From contig CAJOLR010000002.1 in the NCBI GenBank assembly GCA_905235565.1, forward strand, positions 18,005-82,004: 64,000 nt of DNA. The letters are read 5' to 3'. The stretch is from an uncultured Bacteroidaceae bacterium (GTDB taxonomy: Bacteria > Bacteroidota > Bacteroidia > Bacteroidales > Bacteroidaceae). Of this stretch, positions 1 through 7,226 are shown one piece after another (positions within the stretch are counted from its first letter, which is position 1; the number at the start of each line of letters is the position of its first letter). The position numbers and the translations under genes were made by a program. The notes beneath the pieces were generated by a model. It made no database searches. It saw nothing but the letters and a program-made list of their open reading frames with translations, and was not told the origin of the DNA.

Positions 1-720
1 GCATCCAAGCCATACTATGCCATTGAGTATGTCCTGGCTGATAATGCGGCACAGGCACCCAGAAGGGCTCCGGGTTCAGTCACGGGCCGAAGCAACGCCG
101 TAAGCACCCAGGCTGTACGTAATGTGACATACGTAACCGGACTCTCAATTCTGTCGGCCAGCGGATCTTACTCTACGACCGCCACCAATCCGTCTGTATA
201 TCTGTATGCCGAGTTCTCACCGGTATCGGCCACTTACAAGACAGTCAGATGGGAGATTGTCTCCGGTACGGGACTGGCCACAATATCCGAAGAGGGACTC
301 CTTACCGCTACGGTTCCCAACCGCGGCGGTACGGTAACGGTACGTGCTACAGCTCTTGACGGATCGGGCATGAGCGCTACAAGGCAGATCTCAATCGGCA
401 GTATATCATGCTTCACCGTAACGTTCACAGACTGGGACGGTACTGTGATTGACGTCCAGACTGTAGAATCCGGACAGGGCGCAAGCCTGCCTGACGATCC
501 GTTCCGTGCAGGTTATAAGTTCACAGGTTGGGACAAGGATGTTTCGGCTGTAACCGGCGACATTACGGTCAAGGCCATCTATGTGACACAGACTGCAGTA
601 TATGGCGTCAAGTCCGACAGCACGGGCGGAGAATCCTATAAACTGCTTGATTCTGAAGGGAATATCTATTTGGTAACACCGTCAGGATTATACAATATGC
701 ACGGAGTACGGCTCAAATAA
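1..720 (+). CDS. C-terminal part of a secreted/surface protein with Ig-like and InlB-type repeat domains (5' end outside window)
   Basis: The reading frame is open from base 1, so the gene begins before the window; GTG at 124 lies inside it and is not a likely start. A bacterial Ig-like (Big2-type) domain runs about residues 42-130 of the visible part, with the turn around SEEGLLTA. A Listeria-Bacteroides (InlB B-type) repeat follows, recognisable by VTFTDWDGT, then AGYKFTGWD and ending ITVKAIYV. The last 25 residues (ending GLYNMHGVRLK) resemble the short tail seen on many Bacteroidales secreted proteins. Such domains are stalk or adhesion modules; any catalytic or binding head would lie upstream and cannot be seen. 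The domain calls are family recognition, and a surface location is inferred. Confidence 0.8.
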   Translation, partial: ASKPYYAIEYVLADNAAQAPRRAPGSVTGRSNAVSTQAVRNVTYVTGLSILSASGSYSTTATNPSVYLYAEFSPVSATYKTVRWEIVSGTGLATISEEGLLTATVPNRGGTVTVRATALDGSGMSATRQISIGSISCFTVTFTDWDGTVIDVQTVESGQGASLPDDPFRAGYKFTGWDKDVSAVTGDITVKAIYVTQTAVYGVKSDSTGGESYKLLDSEGNIYLVTPSGLYNMHGVRLK

Positions 721-783
721 TAGAGTGTAATTATGCAGGTTACGTTTTATTTGAGGTAAATTGCATCGTCAATACTATTTCAG

Positions 784-1854
784 ATGAGCATTATAATACC
801 TGTTTTCCTGATAGGTGTATCGGTATGCTGGTACCTGGTGAGGGCATTAGACCTTCTAAGGCTTCCGTCACCGTCCAGACTGCAGATGCTGCTGGGATTC
901 ATTTTCATCTGGTGGGGCGTTTCAACACTCAAGGATATTGTTATTTATCTGCCGGTAACCGATACTGCTGTTGTGTTGGACCATGTGTTTTACATAGACG
1001 GTTGCGGGGCTGTTACGTTTGCCCTGTTCCTTATGGAACTGACGTCACCTGGGTGGATAAGGCTCCGCCGTGTACTTTTGCTGTCGGCACCATTCCTGCT
1101 CTTCCTGCTGTTGCATTTCCTGTCTGATTCAAGTTTGCTGCATAAGGTCTTTACTGTATTCTTTGTGACATTTGCATGGCTTGCCGTCTTTTATGCTGTT
1201 TACAAGAGCCGAAAGTACAGGAAGGCCATCCAGGAGACCTACTCCAATCTGGATGACGTGGATATATCATGGATATGGAAGATTATCGCCGCATTCATTG
1301 TATGCCAGCATGTGTGGTGGGCCGTATCGGATAAACTTGATGTGCTGGCAGACTCATTCTACTATGTGAGTTCACTTGTATGCTGGTGTCTGGTAATGCG
1401 AGGAGTTAACCGTATGCGGGCGCTCAGATTGCCTGACTATCCGGGATATGACGGCAAGCAGGCATTAGCCGAACCTAAAACGGCCGAGACTCTGAACACA
1501 CGTAAGCGTACATCAGTACTGCATGGCCGGTTGGAGAAGCTAATGGAGGATGAGGAACTGTACACTAATCCGGACCTTACGCTCAGCAACCTGGTCGAGC
1601 GGCTTGGTACCAACCGTACATACCTGTCTGAATACATTTCAACAGAGCTTGGAACCACATTCTATGATTACGTTAACCGTCTGCGCATAGAACGCAAGGT
1701 GATACCTATGCTGCTTAACGGCAACAATAACTATTCGTTGGAGTACATCGCCGAGCAGGCAGGATTCAAGAGCCTGTCCACATTCCGCAGGGCATTCAAG
1801 AAACTTACAGGACATCTTCCGAGCGAGTATGTGCGCCTGAATTCCGGCAGCTGA
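784..1854 (+). CDS. AraC-family transcriptional regulator with membrane-spanning N-terminal half
   Basis: A 356-residue protein. The first ~215 residues are a run of hydrophobic helices (about six or seven, starting IIIPVFLIGVSVCW) joined by short charged loops. The last ~100 residues are an AraC/HTH_18 DNA-binding domain: LTLSNLVERLGTNRTYLSEY is the first helix-turn-helix, and YIAEQAGFKSLSTFRRAFKK then TGHLPSEY is the second helix and its conserved tail. This layout is common in Bacteroidetes, where a membrane sensor domain is fused to AraC. No sensor ligand can be named. The gene stands alone between the surface protein and the esterase, either of which could be a target (inference). ATG 784 is the first start in frame. 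Confidence 0.85.
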   Translation: MSIIIPVFLIGVSVCWYLVRALDLLRLPSPSRLQMLLGFIFIWWGVSTLKDIVIYLPVTDTAVVLDHVFYIDGCGAVTFALFLMELTSPGWIRLRRVLLLSAPFLLFLLLHFLSDSSLLHKVFTVFFVTFAWLAVFYAVYKSRKYRKAIQETYSNLDDVDISWIWKIIAAFIVCQHVWWAVSDKLDVLADSFYYVSSLVCWCLVMRGVNRMRALRLPDYPGYDGKQALAEPKTAETLNTRKRTSVLHGRLEKLMEDEELYTNPDLTLSNLVERLGTNRTYLSEYISTELGTTFYDYVNRLRIERKVIPMLLNGNNNYSLEYIAEQAGFKSLSTFRRAFKKLTGHLPSEYVRLNSGS

Positions 1855-2088
1855 GGCTGCGGTCAGTGAGCCTGGGCCAGGTACAGCTCTGACCATCCGG
1901 GTAAGGAGGGAAGGGCGGCTTTGAAATAACCGTCGGTCAGTGTCATCAATGTCACAGACTGTTTAGTCTATTGATGCATCCATCAACATCGCCCATTGAA
2001 AACTGTTCTTATCCGTTGTCAAATATTGTGGAAGATATAGGAATCTGTTCTTTTAATTACCTTATATTTGCAAGATAAAGAGCAGAAG
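1855..2088. other. Intergenic region between AraC regulator and esterase
   Basis: No ORF was found here. Just after the regulator's stop codon, GGTCAG (1861-1866) pairs with CTGACC (1889-1894) and could form a weak hairpin terminator; it has no clear U-tract. The esterase promoter lies at the far end. Confidence 0.4.
2063..2070 (+). promoter_or_regulatory. Bacteroidetes -7 promoter element of the esterase gene
   Basis: TATATTTG fits the TAnnTTTG -7 consensus and ends 18 nt before ATG 2089. It covers the alternative TTG start at 2068, which argues for the later start. I see no convincing -33 TTTG at the usual 19-21 nt spacing. Confidence 0.6.
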
Positions 2089-3630
2089 ATGAAAAGAATG
2101 GTTTGGGCTGCCCTGATGGCGGCGGTAATGTTGAGTTGTCAGGCGGATCCGTATGTGATACGCACTACAAACGGTAAGGTCCGTGGTTTTGACGAAGAGG
2201 GCACGATGGCATTCAAGGGTATTCCTTATGCCAGGGCCGAGCGTTGCATGCCACCTGCTCCGGTAGAGAAATGGGATACCATACTGGATTGTACCCAATG
2301 GGGACCTCAGTCATTGCAGGGCGGACGTATCCAACGCGGAAGCAGCGAGGACTGCTGTGTGCTGAATGTATGGACCTCAGACACCAAAGGCCGCAAACCG
2401 GTCATGTTCTGGTGCCACGGAGGCGGATTCGACTCGGGCACATCGGCCTGGAACCCCGGTATGGGTCTGGCCAAGAAGGATGTGGTTGTGGTAAGCCTTA
2501 ACCATCGGCTGAATATCATAGGATTCCTGGACCTTTCGGCCACCGGCGACCCCAAGTACAAGTACTCGGGCAATGTAGGCATGATGGATGCCGTCAAGGC
2601 CCTTGAGTGGGTGCGCGCCAATATCAGCCGTTTTGGAGGTGATCCCGATAACGTGACCATATTCGGTGAGTCAGGTGGCGGCGGCAAGGTGGGAACCCTG
2701 ATGTGCATGCCTGCAGCCAAGGGCCTCTTCCACAAGGCAATCATAATGAGCGGTACTATATTGAACGTCAATACCAAAGCCATGACCGAAGAGTTGGGGC
2801 TTGCGGTCCTTGACCAGTTGGGAATTCCGCACAATGAGCCTGACCGCATAAAGGACGTTCCTTATGACCAGCTTTATCAGGCAGGTCAGCGCGCTCTGGC
2901 AGCAAGCGTGGGCACTCGTACTCCGGGAACGCCTATCATGTGGGGGTTTGGTCCTACGCCCGATGGCGAAGTGCTGCTCCAGCAGCCTTTCCAGCCCGAT
3001 TTTGCAGATATTTCGAGTGATATACCTCTGGTAATAGGCACTACATTCAACGAGCTTCAGCGTAGTCAGTATAACCGTGTTATGACTCTGAATGAGGCCA
3101 AGGATGCGGTCCGTGACACATTCGGCGATGAGACCGATGCATACGCCGAGGCGTTAGCCAAGGCATGGCCGGATTATATTCCGCAGGACCTGCCGTCCAT
3201 AGACCCGCTTTTCCGTGCCAAGACTGTTATTACGGCCGATGCCGCATCGGCCTCCAAAAACGCTCCGGTCTATAACTATATGTTTACCTGGAAGTCTCCT
3301 TCCACACGTGTGTCGGCACATGGTGCAGAACTTAATTTCTGTTTCAACACCCTGCATCTGGCCGGGCGTGACCTGCCCAACCCGTCGGAGTCGGACAAGA
3401 TTCTGGCAGACCGTATGGCACAGTCATGGGCCAATTTTGCACACACCGGCAATCCTAATGTGGAGGGACTGCCTCAGTGGCATCCTTATACTATGGAAAA
3501 CGGCGAGTGCTTCATGTTCGGCCCGGAGATAGAGATTCGCCACAACTTTGACCGCGGGCTGCAGGAAATAATCAACCGTCATTGCTTTACCAAACTGGAT
3601 GCGTTCCGTGCCACGGGCTCATTAAGATAA
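2089..3630 (+). CDS. Type-B carboxylesterase lipoprotein (alpha/beta hydrolase)
   Basis: A 513-residue member of the carboxylesterase/cholinesterase family, which cleaves ester bonds; the substrate is unknown. The start at ATG 2089 gives a lipoprotein signal (MKRMVWAALMAAVMLSC), so the enzyme is probably anchored in the envelope. The catalytic triad is visible: nucleophile Ser195 in GESGGGGK (usual family form GESAGG), Glu322 in FNELQRS and His411 in SAHGAE. The oxyanion-hole segment WCHGGGFDSG is also present. The length is normal for the family. An omega-amidase starts 11 bp after the stop, suggesting a two-gene operon. In polysaccharide-degrading Bacteroidales such esterases often deacylate plant glycans or phenolic esters, but nothing in the sequence fixes this. 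Confidence 0.88.
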   Translation: MKRMVWAALMAAVMLSCQADPYVIRTTNGKVRGFDEEGTMAFKGIPYARAERCMPPAPVEKWDTILDCTQWGPQSLQGGRIQRGSSEDCCVLNVWTSDTKGRKPVMFWCHGGGFDSGTSAWNPGMGLAKKDVVVVSLNHRLNIIGFLDLSATGDPKYKYSGNVGMMDAVKALEWVRANISRFGGDPDNVTIFGESGGGGKVGTLMCMPAAKGLFHKAIIMSGTILNVNTKAMTEELGLAVLDQLGIPHNEPDRIKDVPYDQLYQAGQRALAASVGTRTPGTPIMWGFGPTPDGEVLLQQPFQPDFADISSDIPLVIGTTFNELQRSQYNRVMTLNEAKDAVRDTFGDETDAYAEALAKAWPDYIPQDLPSIDPLFRAKTVITADAASASKNAPVYNYMFTWKSPSTRVSAHGAELNFCFNTLHLAGRDLPNPSESDKILADRMAQSWANFAHTGNPNVEGLPQWHPYTMENGECFMFGPEIEIRHNFDRGLQEIINRHCFTKLDAFRATGSLR

Positions 3631-3641
3631 GGCTAAACGAG

Positions 3642-4388
3642 ATGATAGTAGCTATAGTTCAGAACAATCCGTCAAAGGGTAATACAATAGCAAATCTGAC
3701 CGGTCTTGACCGCCTGATAGGTGACGGGTGCGGGGCCGATATCTACGTGTTGCCTGAGATGTTTGCCACGGGTCAGTACATTGACCCGCGTCAGGTTGTT
3801 CAGGCTATGGACGGAGAGATAGTTGAATGGATCCGCAACAAATCCGTCAAACTGGATGCTGCGGTGTGCGGAACACTTCCGGTCCTGGACAACGGTCATA
3901 CCTATAACCGTCTCTGTTTCTGCATGCCGGACGGTCAGATGGTTTGTTATGACAAGCACCACCTGTTTACATACTCCGGCGAGAGTGAGAATTTTACTCC
4001 CGGCAATGACAGGGTCGTGGTCAACTTCCGCGGACTCAGGATATTGCTGCTGATATGCTATGACCTGCGATTCCCGATTTTCAGCCGTAACAGGGATGAT
4101 TATGATGCCGTCATCTATCCATCCAACTGGCCCGATAAGCGAATACTGGCCTGGGATACGCTGTTGCGCGCCAGAGCTATCGAAAATCAGTGCTTTGTCA
4201 TCGGTGTAAACCGTTCTGGCAGCGATGAATTCGGTTTCTATCCCGGGCACAGTGCCATTATAGGGCCTTATGGAGATACAATCGTCCAGACAGACGAGTC
4301 TGCCGTTATGGTATCGGCCGAACTTGATATGGAGCGGCTATACAGGTTCCGTGCCAAGTTCCCGGTGCTTCAGGATGCTGATTTGTAA
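3642..4388 (+). CDS. Carbon-nitrogen hydrolase, omega-amidase (YafV/NIT2 type)
   Basis: A 248-residue nitrilase-superfamily protein. The Glu-Lys-Cys triad is visible as Glu39 (VLPEMFATG), Lys105 (YDKHHLF) and Cys139 (LLICYDLRFP). Omega-amidases hydrolyse alpha-ketoglutaramate or alpha-ketosuccinamate, removing keto-acids formed by glutamine and methionine transaminases; this is family knowledge. I chose ATG 3642 because translation from there begins directly with the family's first strand (MIVAIVQNNP); the longer frame from 3582 overlaps the esterase. It lies 11 bp after the esterase and is probably co-transcribed. The protein is cytoplasmic with no signal peptide. Confidence 0.87.
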   Translation: MIVAIVQNNPSKGNTIANLTGLDRLIGDGCGADIYVLPEMFATGQYIDPRQVVQAMDGEIVEWIRNKSVKLDAAVCGTLPVLDNGHTYNRLCFCMPDGQMVCYDKHHLFTYSGESENFTPGNDRVVVNFRGLRILLLICYDLRFPIFSRNRDDYDAVIYPSNWPDKRILAWDTLLRARAIENQCFVIGVNRSGSDEFGFYPGHSAIIGPYGDTIVQTDESAVMVSAELDMERLYRFRAKFPVLQDADL

Positions 4389-4457
4389 CCTTACACCGGA
4401 TGATGCCCGCCGCGCCATCCGGATAAATATCAAGACCCAGCTGCTGATGATTGTAAT

Positions 4458-4526
4458 TTGCGCAGTAGGGATTGCGCATTAGTGACAGTCCAAGCGTCCC
4501 TTCGTGCCGGGCGCCCTAATTCGCAA
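4458..4526. repeat. Imperfect palindrome of the GGGACWGTCCC repeat family
   Basis: TTGCGCAGTAGGG (4458-4470) and CCCTAATTCGCAA (4514-4526) are imperfect inverted arms. Between them lie GCGCATTAG and the core TGACAGTCC. The right arm forms the last codons and stop of the converging GH3 gene, so the repeat reaches into the coding sequence. It lies between converging genes and may also work as a terminator. Confidence 0.5.
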
Positions 4527-5718
4527 CTGTGATGCTGTTTTTTAGTTTCAGGATACGGCGCACACTCTGGTTAATGCGCTCCTCGGTGAGCGTTCCCTTC
4601 CGGACGGCAGCCACAACAGCATCAAACGCCTCCACAAAATTCTGAGGGCCGAGCACAATGTCCACGCCGGCCAGGATGCAACCCACAGCAGCCTCCGCAT
4701 TGCCGTACTGCTGGGTGATAGCGCCCATCTCCATTGCATCAGTAATGATAATATTTTGATAACCGAGCTCTTTGCGCAGTTTGTCCTTCAGTATGACCGA
4801 TGACATGGTAGACGGAATGTCCGATCCGATCACATTGGGCGCGGCAATATGTGCCGTCATAATGAGCTGGCATCCCCATTTGATGCCCGCCTTAAATGTA
4901 ATCATCTCACAATCAAGCATCTGGGACCAAGTCTTAGGTGTGCTGGCATAACCAAAATGCGTGTCGGCTTTGGTATCGCCGTGCCCTGGAAAATGCTTCA
5001 TGCAGCCGGTGATACCGGCATCTTTCAGTCCCTGCAGGTAATTTGTAACCATGGAGGCTGCCACAGCCGGATCATCGCTGAAAGCGCGGGCGCCGATAAC
5101 GATATTATCCGGATTGGTATTGACATCGGCCACCGGAGCAAAGTCTATATCAAAACCGTAGCGCTTCAGGTAAGTGCCTATGGTATTACCGCATTCGTAT
5201 GCATTGGCGGGATTACCTGTGGCACCAATCGAACCCATTGACTCATAGGTCTTCACATTAAAATTGCTATTGTGTCCGATACGGGCCACACGGCCGCCCT
5301 CCTCATCGATGCAGAGCAGGGGAGAGCCTTTAAGACTCCTTATCTGAGGGATGAACTCCTCCAGCTGGGCTTCGTCCTCAATGTTGTGCGCATATAGTAT
5401 GATGCCGCCTACAGGATAATCCTGGTTCACAGCCCGCATCGTAGCATTCACAGCCTGCAGTTTGATATCTGCAAGACTGACTACGCTGGCATCGATACCG
5501 CCCGACTGATTGAAATGTATGGTCGTGTCAAGGCACTCGGGCCGCACATAGAACATCTGTCCTACCTTCTCGCGAAGCGTCATCTGCCGCAGTTGCGCAT
5601 CAATTTCATCCTCTTGCGTTTCAATGACTTCATCATCGTCGTTTGAGCACGATGTCAAGAATGTAAAGCCGCAGAATGACAGGATGGCGGCAAGCATCCA
5701 CAGTTTCAGTTTCTTCAT
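4516..5718 (-). CDS. Glycoside hydrolase family 3 lipoprotein (NagZ-type beta-N-acetylhexosaminidase-like)
   Basis: A 400-residue single-domain GH3 protein with a lipoprotein signal (cleavage before Cys24 in FLTSCSN). The glycine-rich LCIDEEGGRVARIG segment and KHFPGHGDTKADTHFG are the signature of the NagZ branch, in which the His of the second motif is the acid/base. The nucleophile Asp327 sits in ITDAMEMGA. Cytoplasmic NagZ frees N-acetylglucosamine from recycled muropeptides; the lipid anchor here suggests a periplasmic or surface relative with another substrate (inference). It is preceded by a decayed lipoprotein remnant whose intact promoter (5871-5878) may now drive this gene. The last residues are encoded in a palindromic repeat. 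Confidence 0.87.
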   Translation of the reverse strand: MKKLKLWMLAAILSFCGFTFLTSCSNDDDEVIETQEDEIDAQLRQMTLREKVGQMFYVRPECLDTTIHFNQSGGIDASVVSLADIKLQAVNATMRAVNQDYPVGGIILYAHNIEDEAQLEEFIPQIRSLKGSPLLCIDEEGGRVARIGHNSNFNVKTYESMGSIGATGNPANAYECGNTIGTYLKRYGFDIDFAPVADVNTNPDNIVIGARAFSDDPAVAASMVTNYLQGLKDAGITGCMKHFPGHGDTKADTHFGYASTPKTWSQMLDCEMITFKAGIKWGCQLIMTAHIAAPNVIGSDIPSTMSSVILKDKLRKELGYQNIIITDAMEMGAITQQYGNAEAAVGCILAGVDIVLGPQNFVEAFDAVVAAVRKGTLTEERINQSVRRILKLKNSITVAN

Positions 5719-5727
5719 CGTTATATA

Positions 5728-5866
5728 CTATTTCAGGTAATCCCGCAGGTTGATTGTGCCGGCATCGCTCTCAATATTCAGTGCCGGAACAGACTCCACC
5801 ATCCTTGCGGCATCCGCCCGACAGCACCATCATGATTGCTGCCGATATCAATATTGTACGTTTCAT
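5728..5866 (-). pseudogene. Decayed lipoprotein gene: signal peptide kept, frameshifted, rest lost
   Basis: From ATG 5866 the frame reads a clean lipoprotein signal, MKRTILISAAIMMVLSGGC followed by RKDGG, and then stops at 5771. Shifting by one base near 5797-5803 gives a protein-like continuation, ESVPALNIESDAGTINLRDY, ending LK and a stop at 5728. The segment INLRDYLK resembles the N-terminal part of Bacteroidales six-bladed beta-propeller lipoproteins, which have a similar element just after the lipid anchor. That family link is a guess from pattern. The whole is only ~46 codons, so both a frameshift and a large deletion must have occurred. A TACTTTTG promoter remains 4 nt upstream, and the GH3 gene follows 9 bp downstream. 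Alternatively it is a true 31-residue lipopeptide gene. Confidence 0.5.
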
Positions 5867-5870
5867 GAAA

Positions 5871-5878
5871 CAAAAGTA
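5871..5878 (-). promoter_or_regulatory. -7 promoter element, 4 nt from start codon
   Basis: On the minus strand TACTTTTG (TAnnTTTG) lies only 4 nt before ATG 5866. If transcription starts about 5 nt after the element, the message would be leaderless. It probably also serves the GH3 gene below. Confidence 0.6.
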
Positions 5879-5888
5879 CAAAAATGTG

Positions 5889-6281
5889 TCATTCCAGCAG
5901 CATTCTGATATCTGCAATGATTTGCAGATCGGCCGGCAGCCACTCCACGCTGTCCAGCTGGCGGGCCGATAACCAGCGCGCCGCCTCATGCTCCTTGAGC
6001 GTAAGCTGGCCGCTCTCAACATGACACCAGTAGCAGTGCATGGTCAGATGAAACTGTGGATAATCCCACTCAATGGTCCTGACCGGCCGCTCCACGACAA
6101 TGCGGGTCTCCAGCTCCTCCCAGATCTCACGCTCCAGTGCTTGCCCGGGACTCTCACCCGGCTCCATCTTGCCGCCCGGAAACTCCCACAGGTCCTTAAA
6201 GTCACCGTACCCCCGCTGCGTGGCGAATATCCGCCCGTCGGCATCGTGAATTATTGCGGCTGCTACCTCAATCTGCTTCAT
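5889..6281 (-). CDS. NUDIX hydrolase of the MutT/NudG type
   Basis: A 130-residue protein with a complete Nudix box: GGKMEPGESPGQALE then REIWEELETRI, with the REXXEE glutamates present. MutT/NudG enzymes hydrolyse oxidised or modified nucleoside triphosphates (8-oxo-dGTP, 5-substituted CTP) and keep them out of DNA. The length and the start (MKQIEVAAAIIHD) match this subgroup. Its ATG overlaps the stop codon of the 41-codon flavodoxin remnant (ATGA at 6278-6281), so translation is probably coupled to that short frame and transcription comes from 6408-6415. The exact substrate cannot be told from sequence. Confidence 0.86.
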   Translation of the reverse strand: MKQIEVAAAIIHDADGRIFATQRGYGDFKDLWEFPGGKMEPGESPGQALEREIWEELETRIVVERPVRTIEWDYPQFHLTMHCYWCHVESGQLTLKEHEAARWLSARQLDSVEWLPADLQIIADIRMLLE

Positions 6282-6403
6282 ATTCCAACCGCTTCAAGCC
6301 ACCGCTCAATCTCATACAGTGTCGCTCCGGCCGTATCGGCCAGCTTGCGTGCCACCGACTCTGTCGTGCCAGTGGCCGGAAAATATGCTACTAAAGTTTT
6401 CAT
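6278..6403 (-). pseudogene. Internally deleted flavodoxin (41 codons, both ends kept, in frame)
   Basis: The frame begins MKTLVAYFPATGTTESVA, the first strand and FMN-phosphate loop of a flavodoxin (TGTTE pattern), and continues to ATLYEI, the expected end of the second strand. It then jumps to ERWLEAVGI and a stop, which looks like a flavodoxin's final helix. Flavodoxins are ~140-180 residues, so about 110-140 residues are missing; the join stays in frame. The FMN isoalloxazine-binding loops are gone, so electron transfer is not expected. A TATTTTTG promoter sits 4 nt before the ATG, and the stop overlaps the NUDIX start, so the fragment may survive as a translated leader for that gene. A functional microprotein cannot be excluded. 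Confidence 0.65.
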
Positions 6404-6407
6404 GTTT

Positions 6408-6415
6408 CAAAAATA
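6408..6415 (-). promoter_or_regulatory. -7 promoter element, 4 nt from start codon
   Basis: TATTTTTG on the minus strand, 4 nt before the flavodoxin-fragment ATG at 6403. It is the likely promoter for the fragment and the NUDIX gene, and again predicts a leaderless transcript. Confidence 0.6.
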
Positions 6416-6420
6416 CAAAA

Positions 6421-6451
6421 AAATGACGCAAAGGGGTCAATTGTATCATTT
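6421..6451. repeat. Small palindrome of the GGGACWGTCCC repeat family
   Basis: AAATGACGCAA and TTGTATCATTT are inverted arms (two mismatches) around AGGGGTCAA. It lies directly after the stop region of the 82-codon gene at 6446-6694 and overlaps its last codons. The same left half, TGATGCAAAGGGGTC, recurs at 10864-10878. Confidence 0.5.
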
Positions 6452-6793
6452 GGGGTGGTGGGCTGCCCAGAAGTCAGCGGCGGCCTGCATGCAATCGCAG
6501 AGCGCCTTATTCACCTCCTCCCAGTTGTCATCATTGATCTCGATGGTAGGATTCTCAGGAGTTCCGCCACCGGTCTGGATGACGTAGAAATCCGTGCGTC
6601 CATCGGCATAAACCACATACTCCTGCCGCTTGTTAAGCTCCGCCATAATCTCATCCTTCCGATCCGGAGGGGTAGGGATAATCTGACAGTTCATCCAAGG
6701 ATACTCGTTGGCCGTCAGCAGCGGGTATTTGTTGCCGTATGGGCCTGTGATTTGGGTTGTGGTGAAGGTGTATTTAGGTATATCTACGTGAAT
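6446..6793 (-). pseudogene. 5'-truncated hypothetical gene at the edge of the restriction-modification cassette
   Basis: The only ATG-started frame is 82 codons (6694 to 6446). The same frame stays open upstream to 6793 and reads convincingly like protein (TTTQITGPYGNKYPLL, then TANEYPW, then MNCQ), with no ATG, GTG or TTG in that part. The open frame starts 7 bases inside the vsr stop region. I infer that the restriction-modification cassette landed in this gene and removed its 5' end. An internal ATG at 6646 (MAELNKRQEY), preceded by a purine-rich GGAAGGATGAG, could still give a 66-residue product. I recognise no family. The C-terminal half is acidic and ends near a small palindrome. Confidence 0.5.
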
Positions 6794-7218
6794 TTAAGCA
6801 GGTTGGTATTTAAGGAATGCTCAACTTGACGCATGCTATTGTCAAGAACAGTTTTCTTAAGCTGACATTCCCATATCACAACAACCTGCCAGCCAGCATC
6901 ATGCAGGGCCTTGTATTCCTGCTGGTCGCGCTCGCGGTTACGCTTCACCTTTGCCATCCAGAAATCAGTGTTGCTTTTAGGTACAGAATATAGGCTGCAA
7001 CACTCATGCCCGTGCCAGAAGCATCCATTCACGAATATGGCAGTGCGGTACTTGCGCAGCACAATGTCCGGCTTCCCCGGCACGCTCTTCACGTTAAGCC
7101 GATACCTATACCCGTGACTCCACAGCCAATGCCTGACCAGCAGTTCCGGCTTAGTGGCCTTACCGCGAATCCTTGACATGCAGTAGTGCCGTTGCTGTGG
7201 GGTCAAAACATCCGGCAT
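6784..7218 (-). CDS. vsr: Very short patch repair endonuclease (Vsr)
   Basis: A 144-residue Vsr-family nickase. The start is typical (LTPQQRHYCMSRIRGKATKP), followed by the catalytic core KPDIVLRKYRTAIFVNGCFW and HGHECC, then W-x-x-K-V and R-N-x-x-R-D. Vsr nicks 5' of the T in T:G mismatches left by deamination of 5-methylcytosine made by a Dcm-type methylase, so its presence beside a cytosine-5 methyltransferase is the expected pairing. I chose ATG 7218; an upstream TTG at 7230 would overlap the endonuclease stop. It is the third and last gene of the cassette. The stretch is AT-richer than the chromosome on either side. Confidence 0.93.
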   Translation of the reverse strand: MPDVLTPQQRHYCMSRIRGKATKPELLVRHWLWSHGYRYRLNVKSVPGKPDIVLRKYRTAIFVNGCFWHGHECCSLYSVPKSNTDFWMAKVKRNRERDQQEYKALHDAGWQVVVIWECQLKKTVLDNSMRQVEHSLNTNLLKFT

Positions 7219-7226
7219 TTCACAAA

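Noticed and set aside
2068-2088. TTG start for the esterase
   Set aside because: It overlaps the -7 element, and the lipoprotein signal begins at ATG 2089.
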